This document shows, piece by piece, positions 10,585 to 22,045 of a DNA stretch of 64,000 nt; positions within the stretch are counted from its first letter, which is position 1; each line of letters opens with the position of its first letter. Location: positions 4,824,501-4,888,500 of the forward strand of contig NC_036447.1 in the NCBI RefSeq assembly GCF_002775205.1, given 5' to 3'. This DNA is from Xiphophorus maculatus. Its lineage: Eukaryota; Chordata; Actinopteri; Cyprinodontiformes; Poeciliidae. The position numbers were made by a program, and so were the translations under genes. Under the pieces are notes generated by a model. It saw only the letters and a program-made list of their open reading frames with translations. It did no database searches and had not been told where the DNA came from.

Positions 10585-13500
10585 ATGCTGCCTGATTCAA
10601 CTTCAGCTCTTCTTCTACTAATCGTCCTCCTTGTTCACCCCTCTCTTCCGACCTGTCGGATCGGGACCCAAAGCGAGTGTGATGCTGCTCCTTTTGTACC
10701 AGGCCACAGCCTGGTGGGGGAAGGTTTTGATATAGTCACACTGCAAAGAAAAGGAGCTCATGTGATTGATGTGAAGACTTACCTGAGCCCCAGCAAAACC
10801 TGTAAACTCTGCACCAACCCTATTCAAAATGATGCCTACCAAAAAGTAATTAAAGATGCATAAATAAACAGCTGCACGTCTGACTTGAGGGATTAACAAT
10901 AATGCGACTTTTCTTCATTTTAAGCGTCCATATTCTCTTGCTTCCTGGGGTGCCAGTCCATGCAATCCTGACATCATCAGCAGTTATCACACCTCTGTTA
11001 GGTACAGTATTTAAACTGGATTGTGAACACTGTAAAAGTTGAAGCACATAATTAAACTAACAATTACTGGATTTGTTTTACATGTTACAGTTACATGTTC
11101 CAATCAACCATGTATGTTTATTGGACAGTTATGTGGTAGACCAACACAGTAAAATGAATTTAATCTTAGATTTTTCACCTAAATAAAAACCTAAAGTTTG
11201 TGAAAGAAATAGTAGTAAGCCATGTTAGCATTTTATTACTTTTGTCAAACCTAAAAGAGTTGAATAAACTGGAGTTTATAAGTTGGTGCTAAACCTATAA
11301 ACTCAGAGGTTTATACTGTAGGTTCAGTTTATAGGAGAAAAACACAGGAATGGGAACTATTTCCCAGAATGCTTAGCGGCATGTTTTTGTATCCAGAGAT
11401 GGATGTGTGTTACATTGATCTAACTTTGGTGTGTTATTAAGGTAAATGTTCATTTTAATAAGTTGTAAGTCTCTGCTAAAAGTTTTGAGCAGAATTTATG
11501 TTTTTATGTCGATCTTTGTTAAATTCATTAGCAAATGATAATTTTTGTTCTAATCAAATTGAAACAAGAATTTTAATTTGTCCAATATAAAATACATATT
11601 TTATTTAACTTGATAAGGTGAGTGAAAATAATACAGAAATGTGAGAAGGAAGTTTTTTTTTCTTGCATATTGTGAAATGATTATTTGGTTTAAAGTCCAG
11701 TATTAAGTTAAAACTCACAATTCAAGATTAACGTGCTAACAGAACTTTAAAAAACAATGTTTAGACAACATGTCTCTTCTTGTTAAATGAACCTAATGCA
11801 CTTTAATTTCTGAGTTAAAACCTAAACAATTTTCTTATTGACTTTAATTGCATTTCAAAGCAGCAGACTTTCATTTTTAAGTCGAGCACCTTCAAATATT
11901 TGATGGTGTAAACTGTAAGTCAAAAATATTTTCTCTAGTCAAACCATTTCTGTTTGGAGAGAGCGGTTTGTTGCATAGTTCACACCTCATGTCTATTTCA
12001 CTTTGTCTGTTGTGACAAGACAACTTAACATCTTTAGTCTGTGCATATAAAAATCTGACTCTGACCTGAAACCAGACCTAAATTCAAGTCACTCCTTAGT
12101 CCTAAACCAAACCCCTGAATCAAAGACAGCACTTCTTATGGGGACTGAATAACTATAAATAATTAGTTAGGAAAATTATTAACAAACTAGAAATTTTGAT
12201 TAAAATCACCAAGTGAAGAAAATAGGCAAATACAGACCCATTCACTAAATTAGAATATTATTGAAAAGTCCATTTGTTTCAGAAGTTTTATCACTAAGTG
12301 AAACATTATATAGAATAATTCCACACATATGAATTTTTAAAGCCTTTATTTCTGTTAATTATGAAGATTTTCAACATACCACTAATGCAGACCTAACTTT
12401 GAAAATTGGAATAACACAGCAAACCAATAAGATATTTTCTGATACAGAGGAATGAAAAGTGTGTTTGTTACCTCCTTAGAGGTTATTTTCAAATGTACTT
12501 TTAATCTGAAAACTGAGCCACATATGGAAGCATTTTCTAATTTATTGAATATAACTGTAGTTTATGAATACCTGCCTAATAAGGCTGTGGTATTAAAATA
12601 ACAATAGTTAAATCAACAAATTCACTAAGCTTAACTACCTTATTAAAAATATGAGAAATGAACTGTATAGATGTTTAATAATAATTACTTCCTTTAAAAT
12701 GTCCAACAGCTCTCTGATTAAGGCTTACACATCCCAAGACACCAATGATTGGACGGTAAGAAACAACTCAAAGCTGAACATTTCAGAATATTTTCAATGC
12801 AGCCCTGAGTTTTGATAACACAACCCTGATAGAAACCTTGCTGGTTGATTTTCTTTCTTTCACCATTTCATTTCAGTTAATATGTACTCTTCCAAGAAAC
12901 AGCATTTTATTATCTTTTTACTTTGCATTCAGTCAGAACTGACGTAAGTGATTAGTTTAGTGGAAGAAAAATATGAATTCTTATTTAACACCTTATAAAC
13001 TACATGTGTTGTCTATATTTCATCAGTCTGGCTTGGAAATTGAAAAGGTTTTGTTTGACAACTTTGATGTGGGAGGAACCGGCTCCAACGCCTACAAGTT
13101 CGCTTCACAACAGAGCAAAGAGGACCGCTACACTTTCAGCACACACAGTGTCACCTGCAACCATTATGAGTAGGATGGAAATTAGATTTTTTTTCATTGA
13201 GTTCTGACAGGTCATGGTTATTGAAATAATTGTCTAATTTTGTCTTGGTGTCTAGATTTATATTATCACCCACACCTCCCTTAAGCGTAGAGTTCAAAAA
13301 GCAGTTAGACATCCTGCCAAGTCACTATGACTCCTCTACTAAGAATGAGTATAGAGATCTCATAAACACCTATGGCACACACTACTTCAGACTGGTGAGA
13401 ACTTTGGCACACACACATTGTGAATTAGTTACAGATATTTTTCTGCAGGGAAGCATTTTAAAGAACTTTAAACCTGTTTTAGGTTGAACTTGGAGGGCGA

Positions 13501-15319
13501 CTGAGACGACTGATATCTTCACGAAGCTGTTTGTCTTCCCTGGATGGATTAACCTCAAGTGAGGTAACAAAATGTACAAAATAACAGATTTTTACACAAC
13601 CATATGTGATACTTCCATGATTCTAACACCGAGGAGAGAAAGTAAGCCAATAAGGTCTGGTACTGCGTAAGGGTAAAAGATTCTGGGTCGGTACGCAGTA
13701 CCAGGAGAACGGCGTAATAAGGCCATCATCATCATTTATCGTCATTGATAAAATTGTTTATCAATGTTTATACATGCTAGCCGTGATGGAAAGAGTACAA
13801 AAATAATGTAGGCTACTCAAGCAAAACTACAGTTATTATTATTGTTACTGTTATTATTATTATTATTTTCATACTTATTTGCACATAGTACCTCATAAAA
13901 ATATTGTCATAGTACCGGCAAGAATTTAAAACTACTTTCACCCCTGTTTATATTATTACCAAATACATGAAGCAGCAAAAATATGAAGTTCATCGCTTCC
14001 AACAACCTACTTTAAGTATTTTTAAGTGTGATTTTTTTTTTTGTTTTATTTTGTCCATTTTAATTTAAAAGAATTTCTACATGAACATATTCTTCTCTGC
14101 TTGTGTCTGGCTCTTATTAAAAAAGAGGATCATTTAATGCTAGCTTTGGACAAAAAGTTTTGGCTCTTTCCTCTTTTCTCTCCCGAGTCCCTGGCGAGTG
14201 ACGCTCTCCGTGGGCGACGTGCAGCGACGGCGTGCTGCTAAAACGAAACAACAACAAAGCGTGTTGACGTCACAGATCACAGAGTTTAATCTCATACCAA
14301 GCAATGAACAACAAAGCTGCAGAGGAACAGAGATATGCATTTTTCTCATAAAAAATAAAGACACACAAGGGGGAAGACAGACAAACACAAAACAAATACA
14401 AAAAGGCAAAAAAATAGCGGCCGCTCTCTCTCTCTATCTCAGCATTGACCCAAATTTTATAGTGAGTGGGTGTTCCTTCAATTTAATATATGCAGTCAAG
14501 GCGTTCCGTTCTTTGACCAATTAGAAACTCCCTCAGGGACTCAGAAAAACTTGGAAACTCCCCTCATTATGGCAAAGTGTCTGGTTTTTGTCTAAGTAAA
14601 AGGGCGGACCACCTCGTGTTCATCTCTGTCTGGTACGGGCAGTGACGCCAAAGAGTCTCTTGCCCCTTCGGACTGTAAATTTTATTGCTGTGTCTGTCAG
14701 CGGGGGAGGAAAAAAAGGGCCCTGCTTTGTCTGCTTACCGCATCTCAGACGAGACCTGTTCCAAATAAGAGTATTGGCTATACCTTTACACATGTCGTAA
14801 GATTAACTGTATTAAGCACCAAAAAAATAATCATTTTTCTTAACACTCTTTATGTAAATGTCTGGTGAAATGCAGCTTTTTTTTAAATCTCTTTGCTGTT
14901 CTTCCATCCAGATCCACTCCTGTTTATCTATGGGTGTTGCTGTTGGCTTGGGGAAGTTGGAAATCTCTAGTGTCCAGAAATCTTGCATTAGTGTCCTACA
15001 AAGCCAGGACTCTGCCACTAACTTCAGCTCTGGTCTTCACCAACACCACTCAGAGGTGTCAGGAGGAGATGGTTGGTTGGGGGAGTTTTCAATTTCCAAA
15101 AGTGATTCCACAGCCTACATGAACTGGCTAAAGAGCCTGATAGAACATCCAGATGTTGTTTCGTTCTCCCTACGACCTCTCTATCAGCTCGTGCCAAGCA
15201 AACTTCAACAGGCAGGGATGAAAGCTGCTATTGAGGAGTATTTGAAGGACAATGCTGTGAAGAAATCACTCCAAGAGCCAGACTGTGAGGGTTCTATTCA
15301 GTCGTCAAAAACAGTATAG
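10585..15319 (+). CDS. prf1-like: Perforin-1-like gene, copy 2: MACPF protein truncated before the C2 domain
   Basis: Coding exons are 10585-10845, 10925-11001, 12710-12755, 13027-13169, 13256-13394, 13483-13563 and 14912-15319. Each junction has GT/AG and phases agree, giving 384 residues. The start is the ATG at 10585, opening a hydrophobic signal peptide that ends near TCRIG. The MACPF signature is intact across exons 5-6 ([13 protein letters not shown], matching Y-G-T-H-Y-x6-GG). Exon 7 follows copies 1 and 3 until DCEGS, then enters unrelated sequence near 15,298 and stops five codons later. No C2 exons were found downstream. Without a C2 domain it should not bind membranes as ordinary perforin does. 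It may be a pseudogene, or a spliced form could use downstream sequence. Confidence 0.8.
13830..13870 (+). repeat. ATT-rich microsatellite
   Basis: Short run of TTATTATTATT-type repeats in intron 6 of copy 2. No functional implication is visible. Confidence 0.6.
14118..14842 (+). mobile_element. 0.72-kb insertion with 5-bp target duplication in intron 6 of copy 2
   Basis: Copies 1 and 3 read continuously through TCTGGCTCTTTATGTGAATG. In copy 2 this site is split, with CTCTT at both ends of about 0.72 kb of new sequence. The ends are imperfect inverted repeats, starting TTAAAAAAGAGGATCATTT. A 5-bp duplication is typical of LTR retroelements, but no LTR family was recognised. The interior is unusually CpG-rich and includes a CRE-like TGACGTCA. 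Confidence 0.55.
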
Positions 15320-16620
15320 AGTGGTGAGATCTTTCCAGGTAAATGCAGACAACAGATCATAAAGTCCTGGGAGACATAAGTAATCTTGCATTTTGATTTA
15401 CTGATTGATAATAAAATATGTATTCTTGTATTTTGATTTATCAATGATTATTAAAATAAGGATTTTTGTATTTTGATTTACTGATGATTATACAAAGAGT
15501 TGATGTAATGAAAAGCAGATCAAGAAATGAATAAATGGTGAATAGAATTAAAAACTCAGATGATTATCAAAAGAAGTTATGTTTGAATAATTAAATCAGA
15601 AAGATGATTATGTTAATGATTTATGGTGATCACACAGCATACACAGAATTGTAACTGAAGCAGTCATAAATTGTGTGAAGCATAGTGACATGTTGTTCTC
15701 AGACTGTGTTATAATTAGAGCAGGAGTCAGGGCCAGAGCTGAGCAGGAAAGCAGGGGAGCTCCAAAGAGGAACTGGAATGTTTTCTTCGAAACTAGATTA
15801 GAGAGGTGAATCCAGATGGTCAATGGACAAACAACAAAAGGAGAAGTGAGCAAGACGTTGACTGCTGTGGGAAGATTTGATACTTTTCCACGAAGCCATC
15901 AAATGTTTGAGAAGTCACGTAAACCATCACGCCATACACAACTATGGAATGAGAGAGTATAAAAACCCATGAAAAGAGGAACAAAGTGTTCTTAGTTCTC
16001 GGTGCTGAAGTCAAGCTAACAAGAAGATGCAGACAGAAGACCAGCAGAGGACCACACCCTGGAACCATGGAGAAGCAAAGACTTTGCACTGCTAGGAGGG
16101 GGACAAGACCCATCGACCCTCAACCCTGGTTCCTGATTCAATCTCTGCTCTGCACTCAACCCAAGGATCTCAAGGCTACTACAACAGACTTGGTGGAAAG
16201 ACAAAGGTCACTAAGTGATGAAGATCTGAGTGTACGGAAGACAACAACCAGCTCTACTTTGCTTCTATTCAGAAGAGGATTTTGCCATTTGAGGACAAAG
16301 ACTCTAACCAAGGACATTGAAGTTTTCTGTTGCTAAGGTCATCCATCATCTGGGTATAAGTTGAACTGCACCCCAAAGCCACGCTCAGTAAATTAGTGAC
16401 ACACTTTAGGGAAAGAAGTTAGGAAAGGATGAAGGTGGTTTATAATAATTTACATTTTTATTGTTAAGTTGTAATCATTGATAATTAACCTGTCTGTCAC
16501 TTACCCTTGCTAAAAGCTTGCTTAATAAAGATGCATTAAATTTCTAATAAGATCTGTGGACAGTGAAATTAATTGAGCCATCTATTATTTTTGGTTCTTC
16601 TAATTAATGTAAAACCCATG
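15298..16620 (+). mobile_element. LTR-like unit that replaces the 3' end of perforin copy 2
   Basis: The unit starts where exon 7 homology ends. It has an AT-rich first part with a tandem repeat (15,383-15,490), TATAAAA near 15,958 followed by AAGAGGAAC, a purine-rich leader of about 550 nt, and TAATAAA near 16,525. The order enhancer repeats-TATA-leader-polyA resembles U3-R of an LTR. A related unit with the same landmarks is at 53.7-54.6 kb. ORFs in it (such as 15986-16336) carry no known motif. Boundaries are approximate. Confidence 0.4.
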
Positions 16621-16971
16621 AACATGTTTTTAGAAATGTGGTGGCTTCGGACGTTCCCTTAGTGTTGATAAAATAACAACCTTGGGGCTTATATTGAGCC
16701 ACTAAAAAATATATAGTCTGTAACAAGTGCACATTGTTGATGGAGAGAGAGCAACTGTTAACAAGAGTGGTTATTGAAGTTATGCAGTTGCAAGGGCTAC
16801 TCATCTGTCTTACCTCCGATTGTTGACAGTCTGACAGGTGACTCAGGTCTATCATTGTGGTCTGTTAAATTTTCAACTGTGTCTGCAATCCTACCCTTAT
16901 CTTGGCATGGAATCTGAATCAGTTCCTGTGGTGTGTGTGAGGAAGAAAAGTGGAAGTCTTTACAAGGCCAG

Positions 16972-17161
16972 TAGTCTGTGGTGGCGCAGGGGTTAAGCAC
17001 AACCCATGTATGGAGGCTTCAGTCCTCGACGCAGCTGTCGCAGGTTCGATTCCCGGCCTGGCGGCCTTTGCCGCATGTCTTTCCCCTTTTTTCATTACCA
17101 ACTTTCCTGTCAATTAACTATCACATAAAGGCCACTAGAGTCAATAAAACCTTTAAAAAAC
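16972..17161 (+). mobile_element. tRNA-derived SINE
   Basis: A pol III A box (TGGCGCAGGGG, 16982-16992) and B box (GGTTCGATTCC, 17043-17053) lie at tRNA-like spacing. A tail ending AAAACCTTTAAAAAA follows. A second copy of the same family is at 36,555-36,738. No cloverleaf is completed, so it is not a tRNA gene. Confidence 0.75.
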
Positions 17162-17439
17162 ACATCCTGTCTTGACACACACACATACATATTGGAAAAG
17201 TAAGCACAAGGGGGAAAACTTGTCAGTAATGGAAAGTAAAAAAAAACTTGATGCATACATAGACACCTACTTTGAACTGTCCTTGCACACTGTGGTTATC
17301 ACCTACATTACTGTGTCTGACCTTCCAAATGTACCTGTTTCTTGCACTATGTGTGCTTAGAAAACTGCTTACATGCATACGTGCAAAGGAAATAAAATAG
17401 ACTAAGACTTAACGACCAAAAAAATAAAAATGCAGACGT

Positions 17440-20035
17440 ATGTACTAATTTCTCCACTTCACCATCTTCCCATCCAGTCCAGTGGACAGAGATCCACGAA
17501 AACATTCTGAAAAGGATTGTGGATCAGCTAACAAACCCACGTCATGGCGTATCCAGACAATTTGTACTACATGTTGACACATCAAAGGAGGGCGTAGGTG
17601 CAGTTCTCTACCAATGACAAGAGGCAGCACAAAGAGTTATAGCATATGGGTGCAGAACATTGACAGCTGCAGAGAAAAATTACACGCTACACTCTAGTAA
17701 GCTGGAGTTTCTTGCACTGAAAGGGGCCATAACTGAGCTGCATGTTAGAGCTGATCCAGCCTCTTTCAGAAGAGAGCATAAAAGTAGCTCAGAATTCAGA
17801 TACAGCTATAAACAGAGTTGTGGTTCTTAAAAGAACACAAACATCTCTAAATCACAAACAAAAACTTAAAGAAGTGGGTTTTCTCTGTTGGGTGTCTGGG
17901 CTCTCCCTTAGAGATAGGGTGAGAAGCTTGGTCATCCATACCATACCATACCATACCAACTTTATTTATAAAGCACTTTAAAACAACCACAGCTGATACA
18001 AAGTGCTGTACATCAAAACACAACATAACAATAAAAAAAACATAGGAGAGACTCAGAGTAGAGCCGCTGTTCCTTCACGTTGAGAGGAGCCAGTTGAGGT
18101 TCCTTCGGAAGAGCTGGAACAAGTGGCTGGGGAGAGGGAAGTCTGGGCCTCACCTGCAGATTGATGAGGATGGGATCCTCAGGAGAGTAAAAACATCTAC
18201 ATCACAGCTGGTCATCCCAGACTCCCTAAAACCAATAATCTACAAACTAATACATGAAGACCTGGGGCACTTAGGTGCAGATAGAATGGTTGTCCTGGCC
18301 AGACATTGTTTTTACTGGTCTATGATGTGACAGGAAATTGAGCACTAAATTACCCAAGGGTGTGTATGTATAAAAAGGAAGAAACCCAACAGAGTAATTA
18401 GAACACCCATCCAGACTATCACAACACCTGCACCATTTGAGATGATCTCCATCGACTACTTGTACTTGAAGAAATATAAGGGAGGTGAAGAATGTATACT
18501 TATTATAGTGGATCCCTTCACTAAATATACACAAGCATATGCAACCAACGATAAAACTGACTGATGACTTTATCACACGATTTGGATTCTCTTATAGTTT
18601 GGCTCAGATGACCGCAACAAGAATCTGGGACACAACACAACATCAATAGGACACAACATCAATAACCATTTTAAGCCCTTTAGAGGCATTTATTAAAGCA
18701 ATGTCAAGGGGAAGTGGGTGGCAGCCCAGGAACAGCTGCACCGCCATCTGCTCCCTTCAGTCTGGTCCTCTGTCTGGTGCATATCGCCCTCAGTCATGGA
18801 CTTGTTGGCCCCCACAAGTCCCAGGGTCCACTCCCAGGTATGGTCAAGCGACACCTCCACATGTGGTCCATCTGAACTGGCTCCCACACCGTCTCAAGCG
18901 ACCGACGCGCCCCACGGCGTCTGGCTCCGGCTCTGCCTCTGGAGCTAGATCTGGCCTCTGGTTCTCATCTGCAATTAATGGAATGAACGCTCCTTATTTA
19001 TGGTCAAGGTGGACACATGACTGTAAGCGCCTCCCAAAATTGAAGACCTTAATTAAAGCATATTTAGCTGGCCACTATTCAACACAGGAGGAGGCCGTCA
19101 CAGATTCCCATCCAGGAAACACCTCGATCAGGAAAGGGAATTTGAAAACAGTCTCTTCGATAAGCTCCACAGTTTATGTGATGTCCGCTCGTCTCACAGC
19201 TCACCTTATCATCTCCAAGCAAATCCTGCAAAACGTTTCAACAGAACTCTGCTTGGAATGTTGCAAACACTCAAGGAGACACAAAACTCAAAATGGAAAG
19301 AACATTTAAACAAAGTGGTTCACGCTTATAATTCCACTGTTCATGAAGCAACTATATTTTCTCCTTTTTTCCGTCTCTTTGGTCATGAAGCAACTCTGAC
19401 CTGAGCTTTCCTAGGAGAGAAAAAGAAGTAAACTAAACTTATTCTGGCTTTGCTGAAATGTGGAGAGAATCAATGAACCATATGCAATTGCAATGGAAAA
19501 CATGAAAAAAAGTGCAAAAAGAGGACAGAGAAATTATAATCATTGCACATGAAATTCCACTCTGAGTCCAGGTGATGAAGTTTTGATGAGAAACCCAACA
19601 ACAACAAGAGGACCTGGAAAGCTTCATAGTTACTGGGAGGATATATTCTATGCTGTCAAAGTCCAAATCTCACCAAACTGATCAAAGTCCAGATTGTTGT
19701 AAAACCACTGCATGGAACAGGAAAGAAACAAGTAAGAAGAACAAGAAGCTACACAAACAAACAAGAAGTCCAACCTGCAGATACGGAAAGTTCCAGTGAG
19801 GAAGACTACTACGTATGGACTGTAGCAAGACCAGCTGACACAGCTCTAAATGCAGAGGCAGAGTTGGACCTAAAGATCTAACTGAGCCAAATGAGGTCTT
19901 GGAGGAAATAGTAGAGGAGATACATCCTCAAGAAGAGGAGGTTGATTCAGATACTGCTGAATCTAATGATGGACAAAGAGATGAAGGAGCACCTGGAGAA
20001 CACCAGGAAGGAGGAGGCAGACTATGAGAATCTAC
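17440..20035 (+). mobile_element. Fragmented gypsy retrotransposon pol (RNase H and integrase), with nested insertions
   Basis: Reading frames broken by stops give gypsy RNase H (HVDTSKEGVGAVLYQ near 17,570, then AAEKNYTLHSSKLEFLALK). An integrase zinc finger follows at 18,150-18,330 (HEDLGHLGADRM). The integrase core is near 18,440-18,560 (MISIDYLYLKKY, IIVDPFTKYTQAYA). Its C-terminal part is at 19,085-19,420 (NRTLLGMLQTLKE). Two insertions split it: a Rex3-like fragment carrying an L2-tail-like piece near 17,880-18,150, and unclassified sequence at about 18,590-19,085. It lies upstream of copy 3 just as a related remnant lies upstream of copy 2. Not functional. Confidence 0.75.
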
Positions 20036-20800
20036 ATTTCTGACCAGTTGTGTCACCTGACCCTTAAAGTCCTCAAGATCTGATCCACCAGAGTATAGAC
20101 ACGCAGAAAACAACTCTTCCAGGCAATCCTCATCCATATATCCTTTTTATGGCAGCACTTAAAAATAAATCAGTTCATGTTCATACTCATTTTGTTAGTT
20201 TAAGAGGCTAGTTAATATTATAGTCTAATCCAATAAGGATAACAATCCATTGAGACTTGTGTAATTTTATCCTGTCATTGGTGAGAACCGATTTATGTTT
20301 ATATTGACAGTGTTCATACATTTATTTAGACAGGAACACCATAGAGAGTTATGGAGTTATGGACTAACTTTTGTTCTCATATAATTATATGAGAATAAAA
20401 GTTAGTTCAAACAAGTTGTTCAAGTAAGATATTTTATGACATGTTACTGAAAAGTGTGTTAAATCTGGGTATATTGGGTAACTTCCTTGTCCCTTGGTGA
20501 AGATTTTGTGGGGCCCATCAACACTTTAGACTTTTCACCCTTTAGTACTAATGGACTAGACAGTTCTATATGACACACAAGCTGTATGGAAGATAAGAAG
20601 CAAGATGACAACATTTAATGAAGATGAGACAAACAAACTTTGCAATATTGTAAGATTTGTTAAAATACTTGCCTGTTAACTTACCTTTAATCCTAGTTCT
20701 TGTGGATGTTGTTGTTCTGTATTGCCAACAATGTTAAAATGTTGTTAGGCAACTTTTTTTGTGGCAGAGGGTGTTGCACCATAGAAGTATTTCTTTTAAA
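20036..20800 (+). other. Spacer between gypsy remnant and perforin copy 3 promoter; no gene seen
   Basis: AT-rich sequence without motif-bearing ORFs. The minus-strand ORF at 19928-20137 lies in gypsy-derived DNA and is discounted. Confidence 0.4.
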
Positions 20801-21489
20801 TTATTAGAATTTTTTAAAGTTATGGACAAAACACTCTTTTATCCATTTATTATATCCATTTCTTTTGTCTTATTAATTTTATTGTTTAAAACAATATGCC
20901 TAGTTATTTTTGTTCGAACATAGATGTTTTACAGAATTAGAGCTGTGTTCTACGTGTTTGTTTTTGTACCGGAAGTAGTGACAGTTGTAAAGTTGTAACT
21001 AGAAGTAGAAACTATGTAACGGTTTTTCTGTGCTCCAACGCCCGGCTGTTCCAGAGAGAACAATTCCAAGAAAAACACAGAGTGGAGCAAATCTAGTTGC
21101 CGAAAATAAAGAATAACTCCTGTCTGTTTTATGAGTTTATTACAATCACAGAATTAAAATACTTAAATTTCAATCACTGTTACCTTGTTCCTGTATTGAA
21201 AGAAGCTAAATTTGGAGTTGCTCTTTTCTGACTTGATGTTAAACTATTCCTTCATTGCAGTCCCAGTAAAACTATTTATTCTACTGGAACAAAAAGTTCC
21301 GGTAGAACTGTTTGTTCTGTTAGCGTAGATATTCTAAAAAGATCACTGCTAAAATAAAATCTTCAAACTTCAGTGGCAGTTACAAGAAACAAAGTAACTA
21401 CATTGAATTGACCTTTACATGATGTTCTGTATGAATCTTTATCTCTCCAGGGCTGCTGCTTTATAAACCACAGTTCTCAGCTCAGCTAA
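20801..21489 (+). promoter_or_regulatory. Upstream/promoter region of perforin copy 3
   Basis: Duplicate of 7280-7984. It keeps the GAS-type TTCCAAGAA (21,064-21,072) and the TATA-like TTTATAAA (21,460-21,467). The spacing to the inferred 5'UTR exon matches copy 2. The start site is inferred. Confidence 0.5.
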
Positions 21490-21535
21490 CTTAGACATTG
21501 CTTCTTTCAACTTCTTTTCAGTCTGCTTTGGACAG
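21490..21535 (+). other. prf1-like: Noncoding 5'UTR exon 1 of perforin copy 3 (inferred)
   Basis: Near-identical to 7985-8031 and ends at donor GGACAG|gtaaga. It would splice to the exon starting at 23,070, 15 nt before the coding ATG. Confidence 0.5.
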
Positions 21536-21659
21536 GTAAGATTTTTTTAATATACAAAGAGTATCTTTGTTTAGAATACACTACAGCAATTAAAAAGTAT
21601 TGCGTGTTTATTGAGTTATAAAAAAATTTTTATAGAAGATATTTTTCTCATGAATTTAT

Positions 21660-22045
21660 TAGAAGTGCACCGATTGCAGGTTTCAGGCTGATTCCCAATT
21701 AAGAATCTACTAAATTCCTGACCTGCTGATTTCGATTTTAGACGATATTAATTTTTTTGTCTGTAATCTTGCTAAATATAGGCAGAAAGTTGATGAGTTA
21801 GCAACAGTGGGGTGACTACTGTTAACTGCAAACATTTATACATGATCTGCTTGGCCGGTCTACTAGTCAAACCTCTCACAGCAGAGCAGAAGATAGCAGT
21901 TGCTTTAAATACGTTTGCCAAGGTAGATAAAATCGTTGGATAAGATCGGCTTCACATGTAAAAATCGCCCGATCACTGATTTCCTAAAATTAGGAAAATT
22001 GACACAGATAAATTGGATGGGTACTAAATCAGTGCAGCCCTTGAA
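21660..22045 (+). mobile_element. Decayed hAT-like non-autonomous element in intron 1 (copy 3)
   Basis: Sister of 8158-8512, with the same degenerate termini. It is longer by a few tens of bases near 21,830-21,860. Confidence 0.5.

Noticed and set aside
10846-10863. Read-through of the first perforin coding exon into VIKDA and a stop
   Set aside because: Donor CAAAAA|gtaatt and the downstream exon (10,925 or 23,425) continue perforin homology. Both copies share the same donor.
16972-17161. Possible tRNA gene (A and B boxes)
   Set aside because: Internal pol III promoter boxes are present but the acceptor stem and anticodon arm do not form. A second copy with the same non-tRNA tail shows it is a SINE.
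18701-19309. 202-codon + strand ORF
   Set aside because: It crosses from unclassified inserted sequence into gypsy integrase read in the wrong frame; no coherent protein.
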